Made by a program: the position numbers and the translations under genes. Positions 6,688 to 14,405 of a stretch of DNA of 34,861 nucleotides are shown here, piece by piece. The notes under the pieces were generated by a model that searched no databases, had not been told where the DNA came from, and was given only the letters and a program-made list of their open reading frames with translations. The first letter of the stretch is position 1; each line of letters begins with the position of its first letter. The stretch is from Candidatus Tagabacteria bacterium CG09_land_8_20_14_0_10_41_14 (GTDB lineage: Bacteria > Patescibacteriota > Minisyncoccia > JAHISW01 > Tagabacteraceae), in contig PEZL01000005.1 in assembly GCA_002774055.1 (NCBI GenBank), positions 1,101-35,961 on the forward strand. The letters are read 5' to 3'.

Positions 6688-8069
6688 ATATGCCTATTAA
6701 ACTTTCATTTTATGGAGGCGCGCAGGAGGTAACCGGCGCGAATTATCTCTTGGAATGTGGCCCTGACGCAAGGTCGGGGCGACCGGCAATAAAATTGCTG
6801 GTGGATTGCGGGCTTTTTCAGGGGGCAAAAACGGCGGAAGACGAAAATCGCAGGCCTTTTCCCTACAATCCTTCGGAGATTGACGCTTTGTTTGTCACCC
6901 ACGCGCATCTTGACCATATTGGCCGTATTCCGAAACTGGTTCGCGATGGTTTTTCCGGAAAAATTTTTTCCACAGGGCCGACCCGTGATTTCGCAGAACT
7001 TTCTCTTATTGATAGTCTGGGGATTTTAACCAAGGAGGCCCGTAGAGAGAACAAGGAAACTTTTTATTCTAAAGAGGATGTGGAAAAGGCGATGAGTTTA
7101 TGGGAAGTGTTGGAATATGATGAGATGTTTTCTTTGAAAGATGCGGAAATAACGCTTCGTGATGCCGGACATATTTTAGGTTCGGCCATGGTCGAAATGA
7201 AGGTTGAGGATAAAAAGATACTTTTTACCGGTGATTTGGGCAATCCGCCCGTTCCTTTGTTGAAAAGACCTTACGAGCCGAAAGATATTGACTATCTCAT
7301 TATAGAAAGCGCGTATGGAGATAAAGAGCATGAACCCGAAGAGAGTCGGAAAATAAAAATTGAACGCGCCATTGAGAAGGCGATTTTGAACAAGGGCGTT
7401 TTAATGGTGCCTGCTTTTTCGCTGGAGCGCACTCAGCAGTTGCTTTATGAGATTAATGATTTGGTGGAAAACAATCATATTCCGGCCGTGCCGATTTTTT
7501 TGGACAGCCCTTTGGCGATTAAGATGACGGATGTTTATAAAAAATACGAAAGTTTTTATAACAAGAAAGCTAAATTTATCATTTCTTCAGGGGATGATGT
7601 ATTTAATTTTCCCGGTTTGAAGATGACTTTAACCACCGAAGAGTCAAAAGCAATTAATGAAGTACCGCCCCCAAAAGTTGTCATTGCCGGCGCGGGAATG
7701 TCTACAGGCGGCAGGATAATTCATCATGAAAAAAGATATTTGCCGGATAAAAACAGTATTTTGCTGATTATTGGTTACCAGGCCGCCGGTTCTTTGGGCC
7801 GCCAATTGGTTGAAGGTGTCAGGGAGGTGAAGATTTTTGGAGAAGAAGTGCCGGTGAACGCGGAGGTTGTGTCAATAAGAGGGTATTCGGCTCACGCGGA
7901 CACGAATGGCCTTTTTGATTTTGTGGATGAGATTTCAGAAAAATTAAAAAAAGTTTTTGTGGTGCAGGGCGAGGCGCGCGCTTCTTTGTTTTTTAGCCAG
8001 CGCGTCCGTGATTATTTGGCAAAAGAAGCCGTGGTGCCAAAACTTGGTGATACCTTTGAATTGGTGTAA
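6684..8069 (+). CDS. Beta-CASP metallo-beta-lactamase ribonuclease
   Basis: An RNA-processing nuclease of the beta-CASP family (relatives of CPSF-73 and archaeal aCPSF2). The metal motif THAHLDHIG is at 72-80, with DAGHILGSAMVE and FTGDLGNPP further on. The beta-CASP region includes VPAFSLERTQQLLYEI and DSPLAIKMTDVY. The C-terminal RMMBL part includes AGAGMSTGGRI and SIRGYSAHADTNGL. The 461 residues are full length. Near the N-terminus, between LLEC and IKLLVDCG, an extra GPDARSGRPA is encoded by a DNA hairpin (6761-6779), apparently a small in-frame insertion. The start overlaps the ndk stop by four bases, suggesting coupled translation. Confidence 0.93.
   Translation: MNMPIKLSFYGGAQEVTGANYLLECGPDARSGRPAIKLLVDCGLFQGAKTAEDENRRPFPYNPSEIDALFVTHAHLDHIGRIPKLVRDGFSGKIFSTGPTRDFAELSLIDSLGILTKEARRENKETFYSKEDVEKAMSLWEVLEYDEMFSLKDAEITLRDAGHILGSAMVEMKVEDKKILFTGDLGNPPVPLLKRPYEPKDIDYLIIESAYGDKEHEPEESRKIKIERAIEKAILNKGVLMVPAFSLERTQQLLYEINDLVENNHIPAVPIFLDSPLAIKMTDVYKKYESFYNKKAKFIISSGDDVFNFPGLKMTLTTEESKAINEVPPPKVVIAGAGMSTGGRIIHHEKRYLPDKNSILLIIGYQAAGSLGRQLVEGVREVKIFGEEVPVNAEVVSIRGYSAHADTNGLFDFVDEISEKLKKVFVVQGEARASLFFSQRVRDYLAKEAVVPKLGDTFELV
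6761..6779. repeat. In-frame hairpin in the beta-CASP gene
   Basis: CCCTGAC, a five-base loop, then GTCGGGG (one G-T pair). It codes for residues that interrupt an otherwise conserved beta strand near the N-terminus. Confidence 0.6.
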
Positions 8070-8072
8070 AAT
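8044..8072 (+). promoter_or_regulatory. Possible leaderless promoter of the SLOG gene
   Basis: TTGGTG at 8044-8049, a 17-base spacer, TAAAAT at 8067-8072, six bases, then the ATG at 8079. An AGGAG at 8073-8077 is only one base from the ATG, too close to act as a normal ribosome-binding site. Confidence 0.4.
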
Positions 8073-8078
8073 AGGAGT

Positions 8079-8657
8079 ATGGTGAAGCCCGGAGAAAAAA
8101 CTTATCTAAAATATAAAATTTGCGTTTCAGGCGCGGCGGAAACAGGCCATTGCGCGGCCGGTACCTTGGAAAAATCCAAGCAGTTGGGAAAGGAGATAGT
8201 CAAACATAACGCTGTTTTGGTGAACGGCGCGACAACGGGTTTTCCTTTGTGGGCCGCCATGGGCGCCCAGGAAGCCGGCGGTTTTACCATTGGTCTTTCT
8301 CCCGCTTCATCCGAAAAAGAGCATATTAACGATTATAAACTCCCGGTTGATTATATGGATATTATTATTTACACAGGTTTCGGCTATGCGGGCAGGAATC
8401 TTTTGTTAACCCGTTCGTCAGATGCTGTGATTGTTGGCTGCGGCAGAATAGGCACTTTGAACGAGTTTACTGTTGCCTTTGAAGATGATAAGCCGATAGG
8501 TATTTTAATTGATACGGGAGGGACGGCCGATATGGTAAAAAAAATTGTGGATAATTCGCATCGCGGTCCGGGAAAGATTATTTACGAATCCGACCCTAAA
8601 TTGCTGGTGGAAAAAGTTTTAGAAATGATAAAAAAGGAGAAAATTATTGAGTTATAA
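8079..8657 (+). CDS. SLOG/LOG-like nucleotide-binding protein
   Basis: A 192-residue Rossmann-like protein of the broad lysine-decarboxylase/LOG superfamily, similar in size and pattern to the TIGR00725-type family. Seen in the sequence are KICVSGAAETG at the N-terminus, a central glycine-rich NGATTGFPLWAAMGA, and VIVGCGRIGTLNEFTVAFE, which corresponds to the PGGxGTxxE motif of LOG enzymes but has GCGRIGT instead of GGxGT. The catalytic role is therefore uncertain; family members bind nucleotide-derived ligands. It follows the beta-CASP gene after nine bases. Confidence 0.75.
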   Translation: MVKPGEKTYLKYKICVSGAAETGHCAAGTLEKSKQLGKEIVKHNAVLVNGATTGFPLWAAMGAQEAGGFTIGLSPASSEKEHINDYKLPVDYMDIIIYTGFGYAGRNLLLTRSSDAVIVGCGRIGTLNEFTVAFEDDKPIGILIDTGGTADMVKKIVDNSHRGPGKIIYESDPKLLVEKVLEMIKKEKIIEL

Positions 8658-8671
8658 TTTATCAGTTTGTC

Positions 8672-9121
8672 ATGTTTGATATAATTTTATCTTCGTCTTT
8701 GTTTCAAATCTTTTTGGCCGCGGTTTTAGGCATGGTGATTGGTTTTGAAAGAGAGCGCATGGATAAACCGGCCGGCCTGCGAACTTATGCTTTGGTTTCT
8801 CTTGGCTCTGCCTTGTTTACAATTCTCTCGGCTACCGGTTTTAAGCACTTTGAGGGCAGTGTGGGTTATGATCCGAGCCGTATTGCCAGTCAAATTGTGG
8901 TGGGAATCGGATTTTTAGGCGCGGGCATAATATTTTTCACTAAAGCAAAAGTGAGAGGATTAACCACGGCTGCCGCTGTTTGGGTTTCCGCCGCGATAGG
9001 CATGGCCGTGGGTTTGGAATTTTATTCCGTAGCCGTTTTTACCACCCTTTTGACTGTTTTGATTCTTTGGTTTTTGCGTATCGCTGAAGCAGGGATTGAT
9101 AAAAGAAATGAGATTTCTTAA
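8672..9121 (+). CDS. MgtC/SapB-family membrane protein
   Basis: A 149-residue protein with four to five predicted membrane helices. It carries the family pattern: AAVLGMVIGFERERMDKPAGLRTYALVSLGS at the N-terminus, then ASQIVVGIGFLGAGIIF and RGLTTAAAVWVSAAIGMAVG. MgtC proteins act at the inner membrane, are linked to growth at low magnesium, and in some bacteria inhibit the ATP synthase. A TATAAT at 8653-8658 lies 13 bases before the ATG and may be its own promoter. The end overlaps the permease start. Confidence 0.9.
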   Translation: MFDIILSSSLFQIFLAAVLGMVIGFERERMDKPAGLRTYALVSLGSALFTILSATGFKHFEGSVGYDPSRIASQIVVGIGFLGAGIIFFTKAKVRGLTTAAAVWVSAAIGMAVGLEFYSVAVFTTLLTVLILWFLRIAEAGIDKRNEIS

Positions 9122-10238
9122 GGCGTTTGGAATTATCGTTGGTTTGATGTTCGGGGCGGGTATTTTCGCTCTTCCTTTTGCTATCGCGGCCGCGGGTGTT
9201 TTTTGGGGTCTTGTTCATCTGCTTATTGCTCTTTGTCTTATGATTTTTATGCTTTTTTTGTATGCCGGCGTAATCCATTATACGGAAGGAAAACACCGTT
9301 TTACCGGGTATGTGGAAAGAGTTCTCGGCAGGCAATATAAAAAAATTGCCTTTTTTGTTACTTTGGTTGTTTATTATTTTGTTTTGCTTGCTTATGGCGT
9401 GTTGGGCGGGCTTTTTCTTTCCAATTTTTTTAAAGGCAATTATGCCGTGGTTTTGTCTTTTTTGTTTTTTGGCGTTGGCGCTTTTCTGGTTTTTTTGAAA
9501 TTGGAAAAAATAGCCCTGGCGAATCTTTATTTAAGTTTGCCTTTGTTCGCTTTTGTTCTTTTTCTTTTGTTTTTTTCTTTTAATTTTTTGGATTTGGGAA
9601 ATTTTTCCTGGGGTTTGAGTAATTTTTCTTTTTCTGACGTTTCCTGGTTTTTGCCTTATGGTGTGTGGATTTTTTCTCTTACTGCCTTCGCAGCCATCCC
9701 TGAAGCGCATGATGTTGTCGGGTCTTGTGAATTAAAAAAATTCAAGAAGGTTATATTGGTTAGCGTATTATTGTCCGCTTTATTTTATAGTGTGTTTATC
9801 TTCAATATTATCGGTATTAGCGGAGCGCAGACAAGCGAGGATTCGCTTGGCGGCCTTTCGGGTATTGTGAATCGGGAGATTATTTTGCTCGGTTCAATCA
9901 TAGGCATACTGGCAGTTTTTACTTCTTTTTTGCTTATGGCAGCTGATTTGCGAGATAGTTTTCGTTTTGATTTCGGTTTCCCAAAAACCCTGGCGTGGTT
10001 TTTTACCATTGTGCCTCCGGTTTTGCTTTTTTCTTTTGGCGTGCAGGATTTCACCAGAATTATCGGTTTGTCCGGTTCTTTGGGAATGGGTTTTATCGGT
10101 ACCTTTCTTGTTCTTATGGCATGGAAAATGAAAGAGAAGGTGTTTTTTGTAAATAGCAAGGCGACTGCTGTTTTGAGTGTTTTTGCCGTGGCCGCCATTT
10201 TGCTTGCGGTTGCTTATGAAATTTATAATGTGCTATAA
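9108..10238 (+). CDS. Amino-acid permease (aromatic amino acid/HAAAP-like)
   Basis: An integral membrane transporter of about eleven helices. The first helix carries LKAFGIIVGLMFGAGIFALPFAIAAAG, the substrate-site signature of the Tyr/Trp permease and related amino-acid transporter families (G-x-x-GxGIFALPF). I place the start at ATG 9108 (MRFLKAFG), which overlaps the mgtC-like gene by 14 bases; an upstream TTG at 9096 is possible but less likely. An uptake system for amino acids suits a host-dependent cell with few biosynthetic pathways. Substrate specificity cannot be read from the sequence. Confidence 0.85.
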   Translation: MRFLKAFGIIVGLMFGAGIFALPFAIAAAGVFWGLVHLLIALCLMIFMLFLYAGVIHYTEGKHRFTGYVERVLGRQYKKIAFFVTLVVYYFVLLAYGVLGGLFLSNFFKGNYAVVLSFLFFGVGAFLVFLKLEKIALANLYLSLPLFAFVLFLLFFSFNFLDLGNFSWGLSNFSFSDVSWFLPYGVWIFSLTAFAAIPEAHDVVGSCELKKFKKVILVSVLLSALFYSVFIFNIIGISGAQTSEDSLGGLSGIVNREIILLGSIIGILAVFTSFLLMAADLRDSFRFDFGFPKTLAWFFTIVPPVLLFSFGVQDFTRIIGLSGSLGMGFIGTFLVLMAWKMKEKVFFVNSKATAVLSVFAVAAILLAVAYEIYNVL

Positions 10239-10303
10239 TTAATAAGGTAATTGGAAAAGAGAAATAAGGTCGTTTTTTAGTTTAAATTAAAATAAAAATA
10301 ATC

Positions 10304-10549
10304 ATGAGTATTTTTGGAGAACTTTGGAATAAGATTTCCGGTTCAGCGGAGGCAGATCAGGGTGTTTCAGCGGATCAGCCGGGTGGTGAACCAATGAAAA
10401 TGCCCCAGCAGCCAATGACCCCTTCCGGAGATGAGGAAAAAGAAGCGCCGGTCATTAATCCACAACCCCAGCCCCAGCCTCAATCTCAGCCCGAAGAGGA
10501 GAAAATAGAAGAAAAAGAGCTGGAAACGCCGGAAACGCCGGAAATGTAA
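10304..10549 (+). CDS. Small acidic, Pro/Gln-rich protein
   Basis: I do not recognise this 81-residue protein. It starts MSIFGELWNKISGSAEADQ, a possible amphipathic helix, and continues into a low-complexity tail rich in Pro, Gln and Glu (QPQPQPQSQPEEEK, then TPETPE), which should be disordered. A single base separates its stop from the endoQ ATG region (TAA directly followed by ATG), so the two are probably co-translated. The clean ATG, the gene-like spacing and the codon use support a real gene. Confidence 0.6.
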   Translation: MSIFGELWNKISGSAEADQGVSADQPGGEPMKMPQQPMTPSGDEEKEAPVINPQPQPQPQSQPEEEKIEEKELETPETPEM

Positions 10550-11821
10550 ATGAAGATTATTGCTGATTTGCATATTCATTCTAAATATTCTCGGGCAGTG
10601 TCTGGAGATATGACGCTTGAGAATATAGCTTCGCACGCGCGGAAAAAAGGTATACAGGTGGTGGCTACCGGCGACTTCACGCATCCTGCCTGGTTTGGTG
10701 AAATAAAAAATAAACTACAACCGGCGGAAGAAGGACTTTTCAATCTCAAACCTCAAATCTCAAATCTCAAATCTCCAGACACACGATTCATGCTTACGGT
10801 GGAGATTGCTTGTATTTATTCAAAAGGCGGAAAGGTAAGACGGCTTCATCATGTTGTGTTCGCGCCTACAATTGAGGCGGTTGAAAAAATTAATAAAAAA
10901 CTTGCGTGGATAGGAAATCTGAAATCAGACGGCAGACCCATGCTGGGACTGGATTCGAGAAAACTTTTAGAAATAATTCTGGAGGCGGATTCAAGATGTG
11001 TTTTAGTTCCGGCGCATTGTTGGACTCCGTGGTTTTCTATTTTCGGCTCAATGTCCGGATTTGATTCTATTGAGGAATGTTTTGATGAAATGAGCCCGCA
11101 TATTTTTGCCGTTGAAACAGGCTTGTCTTCCGACCCGCCAATGAACTGGCGGTTATCGAGTTTGGATAATGTTTCTTTGATTTCTAATTCAGACGCGCAT
11201 TCTCTTTCAAAACTTGGCAGAGAGGCAAATGTTTTTGACTGCGGGTTGTCTTACGCTGAAATCGTGTCGGCGATCAAAGAAAGAAATCCTGAAAGATTTT
11301 TGTACACAATAGAATTTTTTCCGGAGGAAGGGAAGTATTATTACGACGGACATCGTAATTGCGGAATTGTTTTTTCTCCGGAACAAACAAAAAAACATAA
11401 TGGATTGTGTCCGAAGTGCGGAAAAAAATTGACGGTGGGAGTTTTGAGCAGAGTAGACGAGCTGGCTGACAGAAAGGACGAACTTGTTCCGGACCGAGCC
11501 AAGAGAGTTCCTTATAAAAGTTTAATTCCCTTGGTTGAAGTGATTGCCGGGGCAAAAGGCGTTGGTCCGCAGACTAAAACCGTAGCAGTGGAATATGATA
11601 AATTGATTAGTAAATTTGGCTCCGAGTTTTTTGTTTTGTTGGACGCGCCCATTGATGAAATTGAACAGATTGTTGATTCTAAAATCGCGGAAGGTATAAA
11701 AAGAATGAGAGAAGGTAATGTAAAAATTGAACCGGGCTATGACGGAGAGTTTGGAAAAATAAAACTGTTTGATGAAGGAGAAAAAATGGAAGAAGAAAAA
11801 AAACAAAAAAGTTTATTTTGA
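10550..11821 (+). CDS. endoQ: Endonuclease Q-like PHP nuclease with a C-terminal clamp-binding motif
   Basis: The 423 residues match the PHP-domain family COG1379/TIGR00375, whose Pyrococcus member is endonuclease Q, which nicks DNA 5' of deaminated bases (U, hypoxanthine, xanthine). The N-terminal PHP metal site is seen in ADLHIHSKYS (5-14), GDFTHP (41-46), EIA (85-87), HH (100-101), PAHCWTPW (154-161) and NSDAHSLSKLG (213-223). A zinc-ribbon follows at 270-291 (HRNCGIVF ... CPKCGKK), then an HhH-like VIAGAKGVGP (331-340). The protein ends ...KKQKSLF. QKSLF resembles the QLxLF peptide that binds the bacterial sliding clamp, paralleling the PCNA contact of archaeal EndoQ. Residues 65-75 are encoded by a CAAATCT triplicate and look like a small insertion. 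Confidence 0.88.
   Translation: MKIIADLHIHSKYSRAVSGDMTLENIASHARKKGIQVVATGDFTHPAWFGEIKNKLQPAEEGLFNLKPQISNLKSPDTRFMLTVEIACIYSKGGKVRRLHHVVFAPTIEAVEKINKKLAWIGNLKSDGRPMLGLDSRKLLEIILEADSRCVLVPAHCWTPWFSIFGSMSGFDSIEECFDEMSPHIFAVETGLSSDPPMNWRLSSLDNVSLISNSDAHSLSKLGREANVFDCGLSYAEIVSAIKERNPERFLYTIEFFPEEGKYYYDGHRNCGIVFSPEQTKKHNGLCPKCGKKLTVGVLSRVDELADRKDELVPDRAKRVPYKSLIPLVEVIAGAKGVGPQTKTVAVEYDKLISKFGSEFFVLLDAPIDEIEQIVDSKIAEGIKRMREGNVKIEPGYDGEFGKIKLFDEGEKMEEEKKQKSLF
10754..10774 (+). repeat. Three 7-bp repeats inside endoQ
   Basis: CAAATCT occurs three times in a row, and looser copies lie just upstream. The total of 21 bp keeps the frame and encodes part of LKPQISNLKS, which has no counterpart I recognise in the family. 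Confidence 0.75.
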
Positions 11822-11851
11822 AAATTGAATTACCCCGCAACCAAAAAAAAG

Positions 11852-11875
11852 AAGCCCCGAGCGTTGCCGAGGCTT
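11852..11875. terminator. Probable terminator after endoQ
   Basis: AAGCCCCG and CGAGGCTT pair with one C-A mismatch around an eight-base loop, followed by TTTT and preceded by an A-run, so it could act in either direction. Confidence 0.55.
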
Positions 11876-11887
11876 TTAGGAAGATTG

Positions 11888-11917
11888 TCTCGCTGTGCGA
11901 GATCCCGCGTAGCGGGA
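11888..11917. repeat. Two adjacent triloop hairpins
   Basis: TCTCGC-TGT-GCGAGA at 11888-11902 is followed immediately by TCCCGC-GTA-GCGGGA at 11903-11917. Both stems are perfect. The same build (stem ending GC, three-base loop, GC) is found inside ileS. Confidence 0.75.
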
Positions 11918-12259
11918 AAAATTGTAAAGGTCCTATATTTATAACGCGGGGAAAGAAGATTAAAACTCTTGAATTATTTTATTTCGTTATACTACCGGAC
12001 TCTTGGAGAAAAAATCTCCTTTCCCTGCATTTTTCAAAACTGTAATTCTGTTTTAATTTTATTGTTGTTAAAAAAGATGTCAATAAAAAAGCTGTGGATA
12101 ACTATTTTTTAGAATTTCTAATTTTGTAATTTTATAATTTTGTAAATAAATCTTAATTTTTAAAAATTGAAACATTAAAAAATTATTTAAAAATTTCAAA
12201 AATTAAAAATTAAAAATTAAGATAACGATTAAGCCGTATATTCAATATATTCAATAAAA

Positions 12260-14005
12260 ATGAATCAAGAAATAGCAAAAATATTTTATGAAATCGCGGA
12301 AATTCTTGAGATGAAAGAAGTGGCTTTTAAGCCGCGGGCTTATCAAAAGGCGGCCCAATCTATCCAAGGTTTAGACGAAAATGTCAAGACTATTTTTGAA
12401 AAAAAAGGTATTAAGGGCTTGGAGGAAATTTCAGGCGTTGGTGAAGGTATTGCCGAGCGGATTGTTGAATATATAAAAAAGGGGAAAATAAAAGGTTATG
12501 AAAAATTAAAAAAAGAAATGCCTGTTAACATTTCCGAACTCGTTTCAATAGAAGGCGTGGGGCCGAAGTTGATAAAACTTTTTTACGAAAAATTAAAAGT
12601 GAGAAATATAAATGATTTGGAAAAGGCGGCGCGTCATGGAAAAATTTCTACTTTGCCTCGTTGCGGAAAAAAACTGGAACAAAAAATTTTACAAGGGATT
12701 GAGTTTTATAAAAAATCACATGAAAGATTTTTGTTGGGCGATGTTTTTGAGTTGGCGGAAAAAATCAAAAGCCGTTTGTCTGAGTTAAAAGAAACGGAGA
12801 AAATTGAAGCGGCCGGCTCTTTTAGAAGAAAAAAAGAAACAATTGGCGATTTGGATATTTTGGTTGTTTCAGAAAAACCAAAAAAGGTGATGGATTTTTT
12901 TGTTTCAATGCCGGAAGTGCGGCATGTATATGGCAAGGGATTGAAAAAAACAATGGTGCGTTTGAGCAACGGATTGGATGTGGATTTAAGGGTGGTGGAT
13001 GAAAAATCTTTCGGCTCGGCTCTGCAGTATTTTACCGGCAATAAGGCGCATAATATTGAATTAAGAAAAATTGCGCTCAAGAAAAAATACAAGCTGAATG
13101 AATACGGATTGTTTAAAGTTGGAAGTAAAAAGTCAGAAGTTAGAATCGCCGGCCAAAACGAAAAGGAAATTTATAAAAAACTTGGCTTGCAATTTATGCC
13201 GCCGGAAACGAGAGAAAATACCGGCGAGATTGAACTGGCTCAAAAAAATAAATTGTCTGAGTTTATTGAAGAGAAAGATATAAAAGGCGACCTGCATATT
13301 CATTCGCATTGGAAAGTGAAAAAGGGATTGATTAAAGAAAGAATCAAAAAAGCCAAAGAACTGGGTTATGAATATTTAGGAATTTCCGACCATACGAAAT
13401 TTTTGGCCATTGAGCATGGATTAAACGAGCAAGATTTATTGAAGCAATCAAAAGAAATTGAACGTTTCAGGCTGCATGTTTCAGGTTTCAAGATTTTGCA
13501 TGGCTGCGAAGCGAATATTTTGACTGACGGCTCTATTGATATTGATGACAAAGTTTTGTCCAAGCTGGATTATGTTATTGCCGGCGTTCATTCCCAAATG
13601 AAAATGTCAAAGGAAAAAATGACCGAAAGAATAATCACGGCCATGAAAAATCCGCATGTTGATATCATTGCTCATCTGACAGGAAGGGTCATACAGCGCA
13701 GGGAAGAATACGAAATTGATTTTGATAAAATTTTGCGGGTTGCCAAAGAAACCGGCACAATTTTGGAAATAAATGCCAACCCGGTTAGGCTGGATTTGAA
13801 TGACGTCAAGATAAGGAAAGCCAAAGAGTTCGGAGTTAAAATGATTATTAGCTCTGACGCGCATCAAAATGAACAGATGGATTTGATGAAATTCGGCGTC
13901 TGGCAAGCCCGTCGCGGCTGGGCCGAGAAAAAGGATATCGTAAACACGATGTCTTTCAAAGAAATCTCCGGTCTTTTCAAAAAGCCCAAAAAGAAGAGGT
14001 TTTAA
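12260..14005 (+). CDS. polX: DNA polymerase X with PHP domain
   Basis: A family X polymerase for gap filling in base-excision repair, fused to a PHP phosphoesterase domain with 3'-5' exonuclease activity in studied homologues. Order of domains: 8-kDa-like helical domain (1-50), helix-hairpin-helix segments (ISGVGEGIAERI at 57-68 and IEGVGPKLIKL at 97-107), the nucleotidyltransferase site GSFRRKKETIGDLDIL (186-201; Asp 197 and 199) with the third Asp in LDVDLRVV (242), then PHP from about 343 (GDLHIHSHW, ISDHTK, IISSDAHQNEQM). At 581 residues it is full length. With EndoQ upstream it forms a plausible repair pair for deaminated DNA. Start is the first ATG. Confidence 0.95.
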   Translation: MNQEIAKIFYEIAEILEMKEVAFKPRAYQKAAQSIQGLDENVKTIFEKKGIKGLEEISGVGEGIAERIVEYIKKGKIKGYEKLKKEMPVNISELVSIEGVGPKLIKLFYEKLKVRNINDLEKAARHGKISTLPRCGKKLEQKILQGIEFYKKSHERFLLGDVFELAEKIKSRLSELKETEKIEAAGSFRRKKETIGDLDILVVSEKPKKVMDFFVSMPEVRHVYGKGLKKTMVRLSNGLDVDLRVVDEKSFGSALQYFTGNKAHNIELRKIALKKKYKLNEYGLFKVGSKKSEVRIAGQNEKEIYKKLGLQFMPPETRENTGEIELAQKNKLSEFIEEKDIKGDLHIHSHWKVKKGLIKERIKKAKELGYEYLGISDHTKFLAIEHGLNEQDLLKQSKEIERFRLHVSGFKILHGCEANILTDGSIDIDDKVLSKLDYVIAGVHSQMKMSKEKMTERIITAMKNPHVDIIAHLTGRVIQRREEYEIDFDKILRVAKETGTILEINANPVRLDLNDVKIRKAKEFGVKMIISSDAHQNEQMDLMKFGVWQARRGWAEKKDIVNTMSFKEISGLFKKPKKKRF

Positions 14006-14018
14006 GATGAACGTTCAT

Positions 14019-14052
14019 TGAACATTCCATGGTATGTTCAATGGTATGTTCA
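14019..14052. repeat. Inverted and tandem repeats between polX and ssrA
   Basis: TGAACAT (14019-14025) and ATGTTCA (14034-14040) form an inverted repeat. The second arm is part of ATGGTATGTTCA, which is repeated exactly in tandem (14029-14040 and 14041-14052). It lies where two convergent transcripts end and may work as a weak terminator. Confidence 0.65.
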
Positions 14053-14060
14053 ATTTGTCG

Positions 14061-14405
14061 GGTGGAGATGGCGGGAATCGAACCCGCGTGCAAAAAGTTT
14101 TTCAAAATGAATCTACATGCTTATCCTGATTTGTTTAACTCAAAAAATATAAACCAGGCAAAAATTTTTTGAGGGTGATTCTAGTTTTTAATAATTTCTT
14201 CGAATCAGGAGAAATTATCTATCTCAAAAAATGACACTCGCGATTGTCTATTGAGAATCGGCAGGCGAGCGTGCTTTAAGCGTATGCTAAAGCAGGAGTT
14301 TTGAATAAGTTTGCACTTATTTGATTTCTAAAAGTTTAACGAGGTTTTAGAATACTCGGCATGCACGATTTTGAAAAAGGCTTTTTGTCGATGCCGATCA
14401 TCCCC
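14061..14405 (-). ncRNA. ssrA: Transfer-messenger RNA (tmRNA)
   Basis: Rescues stalled ribosomes together with SmpB. The tRNA-like ends are clear: 5' GGGGATG pairs with 3' CATCTCC, and the T arm reads GCGGGTTCGATTCCCGC near the 3' end, with discriminator A. CCA is not fully encoded (the genome continues CCC). The tag reading frame (14276-14314) starts with a GCA resume codon and encodes ANLFKTPALAYA followed by TAA. The tag ends AYA rather than the usual LAA. Pseudoknot-forming GC-rich segments lie after the tag. The mature 5' end overlaps the last eight bases of smpB, so the two must share a transcript. Confidence 0.93.

Larger units (their letters stand above)
11822..12259. other. 438-bp non-coding gap between endoQ and polX
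   Basis: No convincing gene. The gap starts with a terminator-like hairpin (11852-11875), then two small perfect hairpins (11888-11917), a stretch of ordinary composition, and from about 12050 a very AT-rich, low-complexity tract with repeated AAAATTAAAAATT-type words up to the polX start. The AT tract may hold the polX promoter: TATATT at 12246-12251 lies eight bases before the ATG. A reading frame starting at TTG 11818 crosses the hairpins and shows no family features. Confidence 0.6.

Noticed and set aside
8073..8077. AGGAG as Shine-Dalgarno site of the SLOG gene
   Set aside because: It is one base from the ATG, too close for normal ribosome binding; the -10-like TAAAAT at the leaderless distance is a better explanation.
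10754..10774. CRISPR-like repeat
   Set aside because: The units are 7 bp without spacers and lie inside a protein gene. No CRISPR array or cas gene is present in the window.
11818..12045. 75-codon open frame after endoQ
   Set aside because: It starts on a TTG overlapping the endoQ stop, crosses a terminator-like hairpin and two palindromes, and shows no protein-like pattern.
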